A stretch of DNA of 14,927 bases from Dehalococcoidia bacterium (GTDB taxonomy: Bacteria > Chloroflexota > Dehalococcoidia > UBA2979), in assembly GCA_004297315.1 (NCBI GenBank), contig SCTU01000093.1, positions 1 to 14,927 of the forward strand, in the 5' to 3' direction. Under the pieces are notes generated by a model. The model was given only the letters and a program-made list of their open reading frames with translations. It did no database searches and was not told the origin of the DNA. The translations under genes and the position numbers were made by a program. Shown one piece after another: positions 1 to 6,024 of this stretch. Numbering within the stretch: position 1 is the first letter of the stretch; each line of letters starts with the position of its first letter.

Positions 1-687
1 CTTGCGCTGCTCGCAGCGTGGACCGTGACCACGCTGGAGCCGCGGGCGGAGGTGGACGGCTACGCGCTGGCCGAGGGTTGGCTGCGGCCCTTCACGCTCA
101 CCCTGGCGGTGTTCGTGGTCCTCGCTGCTATGCACACCGTCGCCGCGTTTGCGCAGCGGCATCGCGCGGGAATCGTGCTGGGCGGCCTCGGCAGCGCGGT
201 CGGGGCGGTCGCGCTCGTGCTGCTGACCGGTTACCTGGCGCTTCCTGCGTGGTCATTCGCCGGCGTCCTGCTCTCTGTGCTGGTCTCGGCGAGCGTGCTG
301 GGCGGCTCGCTCATGGCGATGACCTGGGGCCACTGGTACCTCACCTCCGGCCGTCTGCCTAAGGAACCGATGGAGCAGATGGCCCTCGTCGCGCTCGTGG
401 CATTGCTGGTGCAGGCCGTGCTGGTACTGGCCGGGACGCTGCTCCCCGCGCGCGAGGCGCCCCTTTCTGACGCAGCCGGCATCGCGCTGGCCGCAAACCC
501 GGCCTTCTGGCTCCGGGTGGGTGTGGGCCTCGTCTTTCCGATCGGCGTGACCTGGTTGGCGTTCAGGTCGGCGCAGATTCGCGGGATGATGTCTGCAACG
601 GGGCTGCTTTACATCGCCCTCGGCGCCGCCCTCGTCGGCGAGGTGCTCGCGCGCGGGCTGCTGTTCACGACGGGGCATGCGGTCTAG
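1..687 (+). CDS. Multi-pass membrane protein of unknown function, 5'-truncated by the window edge
   Basis: The reading frame is open from base 1, so the true start lies upstream; the GTG at 25 is only the first internal start codon. About 228 residues are visible. They form six or seven hydrophobic segments: around LRPFTLTLAVFVVLAAM, the stretch ending in VALVLLTGYLAL, WSFAGVLLSVLVSASVLG, MALVALVALLVQAVLVLAG, FWLRVGVGLVFPIGVTWL, and a final helix ending VGEVLARGLLF. A GHWYLT motif follows the third segment, and a basic loop (RSAQIRG) precedes the last helix. The helix-rich plan and the C-terminal GEVLAR-LLF pattern faintly recall DmsC/NrfD-type membrane anchors, but I see no quinone-site signature and do not assign the family. 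The protein ends 111 bases before the chosen sigma-factor start, so a functional link is possible but unproven. Confidence 0.7.
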   Translation, partial: LALLAAWTVTTLEPRAEVDGYALAEGWLRPFTLTLAVFVVLAAMHTVAAFAQRHRAGIVLGGLGSAVGAVALVLLTGYLALPAWSFAGVLLSVLVSASVLGGSLMAMTWGHWYLTSGRLPKEPMEQMALVALVALLVQAVLVLAGTLLPAREAPLSDAAGIALAANPAFWLRVGVGLVFPIGVTWLAFRSAQIRGMMSATGLLYIALGAALVGEVLARGLLFTTGHAV

Positions 688-754
688 CGGCCTCACCCTC
701 GCGTATGGGTAGCCGATCGCACGTCCTGTCACGCACCCCCTTTGCAGGCAGGCG

Positions 755-760
755 TACGAT
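755..760 (+). promoter_or_regulatory. Possible -10 element for the sigma/anti-sigma operon
   Basis: TACGAT lies about 38 bases before the TTG start at 798. It would place transcription initiation near 767 and leave a short leader containing GAGG at 787-790. No convincing -35 box sits 16-18 bases upstream. If real, it excludes the ATG at 705 as the start of the sigma factor. The call rests on one hexamer. Confidence 0.25.
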
Positions 761-797
761 TTCCGCACCACTCCGGCCGGAATCCCGAGGTCAGCGT

Positions 798-1601
798 TTG
801 AGCGACCGAGATTTCACTCGCGGCGAGGCGTCGAGTGGCGACCTGGCCGCCCAGCCGGATGGGCTGGCGCTTCCCCGCGACCCAGATCCTCTTCTGTCCA
901 CGCTGGAGGCCGCACGCACGCGAATCCGTGCGCGCTTGCGCGACGTAATGCCTGCAGGCGACGATCCGCGGCGCGACCGCGCCGTTGAGGACGCCGACCT
1001 GGTAGCGGCGATTGCACGCGGAGAGGTGGACGCACTCGAGCGGCTGTATGACCGCTACGGTCCGCTCGTCTATTCGGTCAGCCTGCGAGTGCTGCACGAC
1101 AGCCACCTCGCCGAGGACGTCGTGCAGGAGGTCTTCCACCGCCTCTGGCGGCAGCCGACCTCATTCGACCCAGCGCGCGGGCGGTTCATCTCATGGATGA
1201 TGTCCGTCACGCGGAACCGGGCGCTGGACGAGTTGAGACGCCGGGAACGGCGCTTCCGCTCGGAGGAGCGCGAAGAGGATCCGGAGCGCGAGATCGCGGG
1301 CGGCGACCGCTTCGACGACCCGGAGGTCGGGGTGGTGCTCGGGGAGATGCGGACGGTCGTGCGGGCAGCGATGACGCGGCTGCCGGCCGCCCAGCGAGAA
1401 GTGATCGAACTCGCCTATTTCGGCGGGCTCACGCAACAGGAGATCGCAGAGCGGACAGGTGACCCGCTCGGTACGGTGAAGACTCGGATCCGGCTCGGCA
1501 TGCGACGGTTGCGCATAGCCCTGGCCGGATACGTAGAGGTCGCCCCGCCCGCCCTGGAACAGCCAGACGGGAGGGGCGCAGGGGGGACGGGACACGCTTG
1601 A
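798..1601 (+). CDS. ECF-type RNA polymerase sigma-70 family sigma factor (SigK-like)
   Basis: This directs RNA polymerase to a small regulon and is normally held inactive by the anti-sigma factor encoded next. Region 2 is clear (ALERLYDRYGPLVYSVSLRV, then AEDVVQEVFHRLWR and FISWMMSVTRNRALDELRRR). A charged linker leads to region 4 (MTRLPAAQREVIELAYFGG, then the helix-turn-helix LTQQEIAERTGDPLGTVKTR). I chose TTG at 798 because GAGG lies at 787-790 with normal spacing; it gives 267 residues. The frame also offers ATG 705 (298 residues) and ATG 948 (217 residues, nearer the usual ECF length), neither with a ribosome site. With the chosen start there are about 65 extra N-terminal residues ahead of region 2, and their wobble-position GC looks lower than in the core, so 948 remains possible. 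The stop overlaps the anti-sigma start (TTGA), typical of a co-translated pair. The family call is firm; the start is not. Confidence 0.88.
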   Translation: MSDRDFTRGEASSGDLAAQPDGLALPRDPDPLLSTLEAARTRIRARLRDVMPAGDDPRRDRAVEDADLVAAIARGEVDALERLYDRYGPLVYSVSLRVLHDSHLAEDVVQEVFHRLWRQPTSFDPARGRFISWMMSVTRNRALDELRRRERRFRSEEREEDPEREIAGGDRFDDPEVGVVLGEMRTVVRAAMTRLPAAQREVIELAYFGGLTQQEIAERTGDPLGTVKTRIRLGMRRLRIALAGYVEVAPPALEQPDGRGAGGTGHA

Positions 1602-2413
1602 CGCCGGAAGAACGCGAGGCCCTGCTGGCCGCGCACGCGCTGGGCACACTGAGCACGCCCGACGCCCACGACGCCGAACGGTTGATGCGCTCCGACACGA
1701 GTGCGCTCGCCGAGTGGCGCGCTTACCGCGAGATCGCGGACCTGATCGCGCTCAGCGCCCCGCAGCGCCAGCCCGACCCTACCTTACGCGACCGCGTGCT
1801 CTCCGCCGCGCGACGTCGCGGCCACCCCTGGCGCCGGACCTGGCGGGAGCGATACATGCCCGCCCTCGGTATGGCGGCGGCGCTGTCCATCGTCACACTC
1901 TGGGCGGTGAAACTGCAGTGGGACGTGGGGTCGCTCCAGCGCCAGGCGCGGGATCTGACCGCTGTGATGGCCCAACGTGACCCGGCGACCGAGCGGGCGG
2001 TGAACTCGCTGGGCGTGCAGCTCGAGAGCGTGCGTCGCGACCAACAGACGTTGATCGCCGTGCAGGCCGACCCGCGGGTGCGCAAGGTGACGCTGGAGGA
2101 AACGCCCTTCAGCCACGGCGCCGCCGGCCAGTACCTGTGGAGCGAGCAGGCGAATGCGGGTGTGGTGTCGCTGCACGACCTGCCGCAGCTCCCGCTGGGC
2201 GAGCAGTACAAGGTCTGGCTGGAGGACCGCTATTCCCGCCTGATCCTGGACTCCACCTTCGTCCCTGACGGCATGGGGGGCGCTCAGGTGGTGCTGGAGG
2301 CGAACCGCGTGGTGGAGCCGGTGCGGATCTACCTCGTCGCGGGCAAGGACGGCCCCGTCGTCCTGCAGGGGACGATCTGGCGCGACGACGGTACGAAGGT
2401 CGTGCCGCGCTAG
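1598..2413 (+). CDS. Anti-sigma factor, RskA family, single-pass membrane protein
   Basis: This 271-residue protein should sequester the sigma factor encoded immediately upstream. Its TTG start overlaps the sigma stop in TTGA, after a G-rich stretch. Residues 1-75 form a cytoplasmic helical anti-sigma domain (ALLAAHALGTLSTPDAHDAE). A basic segment (about 72-86) is followed by one membrane helix at about 88-106 (ALGMAAALSIVTLWAV). A probable coiled-coil stalk runs to about 155. The C-terminus (about 178-271) has the extracytoplasmic RskA C-terminal pattern, with LWSEQANAGVVSLHDLPQLP, GEQYKVWLED and a final IYLVAGKDGP strand. The N-terminal domain lacks the HxxxCxxC zinc motif of ZAS anti-sigma factors, and the whole protein has no cysteine. 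In this family release usually occurs by regulated intramembrane proteolysis, or by redox change in the sigma factor; here only the former seems available to this partner. Confidence 0.88.
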   Translation: MTPEEREALLAAHALGTLSTPDAHDAERLMRSDTSALAEWRAYREIADLIALSAPQRQPDPTLRDRVLSAARRRGHPWRRTWRERYMPALGMAAALSIVTLWAVKLQWDVGSLQRQARDLTAVMAQRDPATERAVNSLGVQLESVRRDQQTLIAVQADPRVRKVTLEETPFSHGAAGQYLWSEQANAGVVSLHDLPQLPLGEQYKVWLEDRYSRLILDSTFVPDGMGGAQVVLEANRVVEPVRIYLVAGKDGPVVLQGTIWRDDGTKVVPR

Positions 2414-2426
2414 CCGACGACGCCCT

Positions 2427-3608
2427 CTACTTCTCGGCCTTCTCGGTGCGGGTCGGCAGCCAGCGACGCCGAGGGCGGGCGACCGCCGTCTCGCGTGCCA
2501 GCCGCACCTGTTCCGTGCGCGACGCGGCCAGTGCCTCGTCCGGGGTTTGCCCGAGAAGGCGTCGGTCGAGGTACCAGAAGACCTCCCGTAGGATCGCCGC
2601 GAGCGGGATCACGACCACGAGGCCGGTGAATCCGGCCACCGCGCCCCCCAGCGTCAGTAGCACGAAGATGACCGCGGGATGCAGGTCCACGGCGCCGCTC
2701 TGCACGTGTGGTACGAGCAGGTTGTTCTCCAGTTGCTGGACGGCGAGGTACACCAGCGCCGCCGGAATCAGCAGGTGGGGTGCCGTGGCCGCGACGATGA
2801 TCAGTCCCGGGATCGCACCCAGCCACGGCCCGATGATCGGGATGAGTTCGGTCACGCCGGCCCACACCCCGAGGCCGATCGAGAGGTCGACGCCGAGCAC
2901 CGTCATCGCCACGCCCACGGCGACGCCGACGATCAGCCCCAGGAATAACTGTCCGCGGATGTACCGTCCGAGGAGATGGTCGGCCAGCCGCAGGAGGTGC
3001 CGGGCATCCTGCCGGATCTCGGGCGGCACGGCGGCGAGGAGCGCCGGGACGGCCGTGGGGCGGTCTCGCATCACGTAGAACATCCAGAACGGCACCACCG
3101 CGAAGCCGAAGATGGTGGAGGCGGTGGAGGTGAGGATGCTGACCGTCCGCCGCGCGGCCGCCTGTCCCGCCCCCGCCGCCGCCGAAGCCGCGTCGTCCGC
3201 CAGGGCGTTCAACTGCTCCTGGACGCCGGGCGAGACATTCTCCCGGTACAGCCGCACCCACTCGTCCGCTTGTTCCCGCGCTTCTTTGACGAGCGCGGGC
3301 AGCCGGTCCACAAAGTGGTTCACCTGCTCGGCGGCGACCGGCACCAGGTAGAACCCGGCGGCAATCAGAGAGCCGAAGAAGACGAGGTAGATCACCCCGA
3401 CCGCGAATCCCCTGACCACCCGCTGGTAACGGGCGGACACGCGCGGCTCCACGAGGCGCGCGAGCATCCCTACGACCGGCTCGAGCGAGTAGGCGATGAT
3501 CGCGCCCACGCCGAACGGGATCAGGGTGCTTCGCGCCTGCCAGACGAGCAGGAGAAAGAAGACACAGGTCGCGAGCCAGAGGAAGAGCCGCCAGCGGTTA
3601 CGCGTCAT
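2427..3608 (-). CDS. AI-2E family transporter (PF01594-type membrane protein)
   Basis: This 393-residue multi-pass protein belongs to the family that includes E. coli TqsA and YdiK/PerM-like permeases. Members export varied small molecules or ions, and the substrate cannot be read from sequence. The N-terminus is basic followed by a membrane helix (LFLWLATCVFFLLLVW), then PFGVGAIIAYSLEPVV, a helix around GVIYLVFFGSLIAAGFYLV, and a long amphipathic soluble region of about 100 residues with VNHFVDRLPALVKEARE. The diagnostic C-terminal block follows: FWMFYVMRD, RYIRGQLFLGLIVGVAVGV, then TELIPIIGPWLGAIPGLIIV. The ATG at 3608 opens just before the first helix, matching family length; longer upstream reading is poor-quality frame. 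Its stop lies 13 bases from the convergent anti-sigma stop with no visible terminator. It is divergent from the metal regulator across 66 bases. Confidence 0.9.
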   Translation of the reverse strand: MTRNRWRLFLWLATCVFFLLLVWQARSTLIPFGVGAIIAYSLEPVVGMLARLVEPRVSARYQRVVRGFAVGVIYLVFFGSLIAAGFYLVPVAAEQVNHFVDRLPALVKEAREQADEWVRLYRENVSPGVQEQLNALADDAASAAAGAGQAAARRTVSILTSTASTIFGFAVVPFWMFYVMRDRPTAVPALLAAVPPEIRQDARHLLRLADHLLGRYIRGQLFLGLIVGVAVGVAMTVLGVDLSIGLGVWAGVTELIPIIGPWLGAIPGLIIVAATAPHLLIPAALVYLAVQQLENNLLVPHVQSGAVDLHPAVIFVLLTLGGAVAGFTGLVVVIPLAAILREVFWYLDRRLLGQTPDEALAASRTEQVRLARETAVARPRRRWLPTRTEKAEK

Positions 3609-3674
3609 GGCCGCATTGTGCCGTATGGAGACCAATTGCGCGGCCCTATCGCCCGCGGGCGGTACGATTGGCCT
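3609..3674. promoter_or_regulatory. Divergent intergenic region with a 12-bp palindrome and a leaderless-type -10
   Basis: These 66 bases must hold the start signals for both the AI-2E gene and the Fur-family gene. A perfect 12-base palindrome, CGCCCGCGGGCG, sits at 3650-3661. Allowing one mismatched pair it extends to 18 bases at 3647-3664, running into TACGAT at 3663-3668. TACGAT ends exactly six bases before the ATG at 3675, the spacing expected if transcription starts at the start codon. No good Shine-Dalgarno sequence or -35 box is seen. A regulator bound at the palindrome would block that promoter. Confidence 0.4.
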
Positions 3675-4106
3675 ATGGGTACCGCGCAGCAGATTGAGCA
3701 TGCCATCGCCGGCTCCGGGCGGCGCCTGACGGGACCCCGGCGCCTGCTCGCGGAGGCGTTGCTGACGCTGGGCGACCATTTCGCAGCGGAGGAACTGCTG
3801 CAGGCCGCCCCTGGCGTCGGCCGCGCGACGGTCTTCCGCACGCTGCGGATGCTGCAGGAGTCGGGACTGGTCTGTCAGGTCGTGATGGATGACGGGCGCA
3901 CCGTCTACCGGCTCGGGTCGGACGAACACCACCACCACGTCGTCTGCTCCGAGTGCGGTGCGGTCGCCGACATCGCCTCAACGCGCCTCGAAAAGGCCCT
4001 CGGTGCGATCGCCGTGGAGACGGGCTACGAGGTCGATGCCCACCGGCTCGAGTTGTACGGCCGCTGTCCGGAGTGCCGCGCCGCCGCGACCGCACAGCCC
4101 TCCTAG
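3675..4106 (+). CDS. Fur-family metalloregulator (Zur/Mur-like)
   Basis: This 143-residue DNA-binding repressor is of normal Fur-family length. The N-terminal winged helix has GRRLTGPRRLLAEALLTL and the recognition helix GRATVFRTLRMLQESGLV (about 49-66). The hinge carries a His-rich metal site, four consecutive histidines at 85-88. Two CxxC pairs, C91/C94 and C131/C134, give the structural zinc site. H123 in VDAHRLELYG is another likely ligand. Metal preference (Zn, Mn or Fe) cannot be decided from these motifs, but the next genes encode a Zn/Mn-type ABC importer, so Zur or Mur is the best inference. The start is ATG 3675, preceded by a -10-like TACGAT and no clear ribosome site, suggesting a leaderless message. 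The frame stays open far upstream, but that part is antisense to the AI-2E gene and not credible. Confidence 0.9.
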   Translation: MGTAQQIEHAIAGSGRRLTGPRRLLAEALLTLGDHFAAEELLQAAPGVGRATVFRTLRMLQESGLVCQVVMDDGRTVYRLGSDEHHHHVVCSECGAVADIASTRLEKALGAIAVETGYEVDAHRLELYGRCPECRAAATAQPS

Positions 4107-4127
4107 GCGCGCCGGATTCGTGTCTGT

Positions 4128-4156
4128 TTGTCGCGCGCGCATGTGGGGACTACGCT
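4128..4156 (+). promoter_or_regulatory. Sigma-70-type promoter of the metal ABC operon
   Basis: TTGTCG at 4128-4133 and TACGCT at 4151-4156 are separated by exactly 17 bases. Initiation is predicted near 4163, inside the inverted repeat at 4162-4184. A separate promoter here means the transporter genes can be controlled independently of the regulator gene. Confidence 0.55.
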
Positions 4157-4161
4157 TCCAC

Positions 4162-4184
4162 CAGTTGAGACATCGGCTCAACTG
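4162..4184 (+). promoter_or_regulatory. Perfect 8-8 inverted repeat, candidate metal-regulator operator
   Basis: CAGTTGAG (4162-4169) and CTCAACTG (4177-4184) are exact reverse complements separated by seven bases. The repeat covers the predicted transcription start and lies just before the ribosome site GGAGG at 4192-4196. It has no T-run, so it is not a standard terminator. Its place between a Fur-family gene and a metal transporter makes it a likely operator. It does not resemble the classical E. coli Fur box or the AT-rich actinobacterial Zur box as I know them. Confidence 0.55.
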
Positions 4185-4200
4185 AGGCGTCGGAGGCGGC

Positions 4201-5070
4201 ATGGCCCTTGATCGCCCGCACGTCCCCGCCCGCACGCCGCTGGCGGAGCACCACCACGCCAACGCGGCGCTGGAGGTCAGTCACCTCACTGCGGGCTACC
4301 CGGGCATGCCTCCAGCAATCGAGGACGTCTCATTGCGCGTGCCCGTCGGGGAGATCGTCGGCCTGATCGGCCCGAACGGCGCCGGGAAGTCCACGCTCTT
4401 CAAGGCGATCCTCGGCCTGGTCCACCCGGCGCAGGGACAGGTGCTGGCCTTTGGCCGCCCGGTCCGGCAGGCGCGCGCCGAGATCGCCTACATGCCCCAG
4501 GTGGAGGAGGTCGACTGGGGGTTCCCGGTGTCCGTCCTGGACGTGGTGCTCATGGGCCGGTACGGCGGTCCCCGCCCCTTCCTCGGCTGGTCGGCGGCGG
4601 ACCGCGAGGCGGCGCACGCGGCGCTGGACCGGGTGCGTCTGGCCCCCTTCGCGGCGCGGCAGGTCGGGCAACTGTCCGGAGGCCAGCGCCGCCGCGTGCT
4701 CATGGCCCGCTCGATCGCCCGGGGGGCCCGGCTCCTGCTGCTCGACGAGCCCTTCGCGGGCCTCGACGCCGCGGTGCAGCACGACCTGCTCGCCATCCTC
4801 GACGGCCTCGCGGCGGAGGGGCGCAGCATCCTCATCGCCACGCACGACCTCTCGTGCGTGGCGAACTCATGCGACGAGGCGTGCTGCCTGAACCGCCGCG
4901 TGATCGCCGCCGGCCGTCCGGCTGACGTGCTGACCGAGGCGATCCTGACCGCCACGTTTGAACGTCACCTCCTCGCGATCCCGCAGGCGGCGGAGGTCGT
5001 GCGCGTCTTGAACGACGGGCCACTGGAGCCAGGCCCGCGCAACGGGCATGGTCATGAGGTAGTCCGATGA
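4201..5070 (+). CDS. Zinc/manganese ABC transporter ATP-binding protein (ZnuC/MntB/SitB-like)
   Basis: This 289-residue cytoplasmic ATPase powers metal import with the permease encoded next. Visible parts are Walker A GPNGAGKST (57-65), Q-loop Q100, signature LSGGQ (158-162), Walker B LLLLDEP (178-184), D-loop GLD and switch H215. The stretch MPQVEEVDWGFPVSVLDVVLMGR is typical of the Mn/Zn (SitB/MntB/ZnuC) subgroup rather than other importers. ATG 4201 has GGAGG four bases upstream. An extra N-terminal 25 residues with three histidines and a C-terminal GHGH lie outside the ATPase core and could bind metal, which is speculation. The stop overlaps the permease start in ATGA. The metal cannot be assigned from this sequence. 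Confidence 0.92.
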   Translation: MALDRPHVPARTPLAEHHHANAALEVSHLTAGYPGMPPAIEDVSLRVPVGEIVGLIGPNGAGKSTLFKAILGLVHPAQGQVLAFGRPVRQARAEIAYMPQVEEVDWGFPVSVLDVVLMGRYGGPRPFLGWSAADREAAHAALDRVRLAPFAARQVGQLSGGQRRRVLMARSIARGARLLLLDEPFAGLDAAVQHDLLAILDGLAAEGRSILIATHDLSCVANSCDEACCLNRRVIAAGRPADVLTEAILTATFERHLLAIPQAAEVVRVLNDGPLEPGPRNGHGHEVVR

Positions 5071-5921
5071 TCGACTGGCTGCTGGAGCCCTATCAGTACG
5101 AGTTCATGCGCCGCGCGCTGCTGGTGCTGATCGTGACGAGCGTCGTGATGGGCGTCGTGGGGGCGTTCGTCGTCCACAAGGGACTGGCGTTCTCCGGGGA
5201 CGCCCTCGCCCACTCGACGCTTGCCGGCGTCGCGGTCGCGTTTGTCGCGGGCGGCAGTGTCGGCTTCGGGGCGCTCGTGGCGGCCGTCCTCACCTCGCTC
5301 GGGATCGGCTGGACGCGCGAGCGTGCGCGGGTTTCGGCGGACACGGCGATCGGGATCGTGTTCGTGGCCATGTTCTCGCTCGGACTGCTGATCCTCTCCC
5401 GCCGCACCTCCTACACGCCGGACCTGATGTCATTCGTCTTCGGGAACATCCTCGGCGTCTCGTCCAGCGACGTGGTGGGGTCGGCACTGCTTGCGGGCGC
5501 GGTGCTGCTGTTCGTCGGCGCGTTCTACCGAGAACTGCTGCTGGTCGCCTACGACCCCGCGATGGCGGCCACGGCCGGCGTCCCTGCGCGGCTGTTCCAG
5601 TACGCGACGCTCGTCATGGTGGCGCTGGCGGTTGTGGTGGCGCTGAAGGCGATCGGCATCGTGCTTGTGAACGCGATGCTGCTCATCCCTGTGTCCACGG
5701 CCTCGCTTTTCTTCCGTCGCCTGCCCTCGATCATGGCCGCCGGCACGCTCGTGGGTCTGGCGTGTGCCACGGTCGGGCTGCACCTCTCCTACTACGTGGG
5801 CGTCGCCACCAGCCCGGCGATCGTGCTGACGGCCAGCGTCGTGTTCCTCGGCAGCCTCGCCGTTACGTCGAGGCGCGGCCTCCAACCATCCGTACCGGCC
5901 GCCGAGCCGGCCGCCTCCTGA
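5067..5921 (+). CDS. Zinc/manganese ABC transporter permease (ABC-3 family, ZnuB/MntC-like)
   Basis: This 284-residue inner-membrane permease of the ABC-3 family has about eight or nine hydrophobic segments. The family pattern is seen in FMRRALLVLIVTSVVMGVVG, FVVHKGLAFSGDALAHSTLA, DTAIGIVFVAMFSLGLLIL, then FVFGNILGVSSSD and ALKAIGIVLVNAMLLIPVS. The start ATG 5067 overlaps the ATPase stop and has GAGGT at 5056-5060. No gene for a periplasmic or lipoprotein metal-binding protein (ZnuA/MntA type) follows: the next gene is an unrelated oxidoreductase after a 103-base gap. Either the binding protein is encoded elsewhere or it lies outside this window. Confidence 0.92.
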   Translation: MIDWLLEPYQYEFMRRALLVLIVTSVVMGVVGAFVVHKGLAFSGDALAHSTLAGVAVAFVAGGSVGFGALVAAVLTSLGIGWTRERARVSADTAIGIVFVAMFSLGLLILSRRTSYTPDLMSFVFGNILGVSSSDVVGSALLAGAVLLFVGAFYRELLLVAYDPAMAATAGVPARLFQYATLVMVALAVVVALKAIGIVLVNAMLLIPVSTASLFFRRLPSIMAAGTLVGLACATVGLHLSYYVGVATSPAIVLTASVVFLGSLAVTSRRGLQPSVPAAEPAAS

Positions 5922-5957
5922 CCCGCCGCCGTCCGCCCCGCCCTGCTCCCTGACAGA

Positions 5958-5977
5958 GATTGAGCGCGATTGGGCGC
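5958..5977 (+). repeat. Tandem 10-bp direct repeat inside the gltD-like promoter
   Basis: GATTGAGCGC (5958-5967) is followed at once by GATTGGGCGC (5968-5977), differing at one base. The period is one helical turn, so both copies face the same side of the DNA. The first copy contains the -35 box and the second fills the spacer, a suitable place for a regulator. Confidence 0.45.
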
Positions 5978-5988
5978 GCGGCTATGGT
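5960..5988 (+). promoter_or_regulatory. Sigma-70-type promoter of the GltD-like gene
   Basis: TTGAGC at 5960-5965 and TATGGT at 5983-5988 are 17 bases apart. The predicted start near 5995 leaves a leader of about 30 bases with GAAGGG at 6013-6018 before ATG 6025. Confidence 0.55.
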
Positions 5989-6024
5989 GAAGCGGAACCG
6001 CGCGTCGCGCGTGAAGGGCCGGCG

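Noticed and set aside
2410..3261. Long minus-strand open frame rich in Gly, Arg and Pro, overlapping the AI-2E gene
   Set aside because: It is another frame of the AI-2E transporter, with no domain, no ribosome site and composition typical of GC-rich shadow frames.
2976..3674. N-terminal extension of the Fur-family frame
   Set aside because: The frame is open by chance across the AI-2E gene; family length and homology begin at ATG 3675.
5890..5920. Repeated CCGGCCGCC units at the permease end, considered as a terminator
   Set aside because: They are short direct repeats within the coding end, with no T-run and no stable asymmetric stem-loop.
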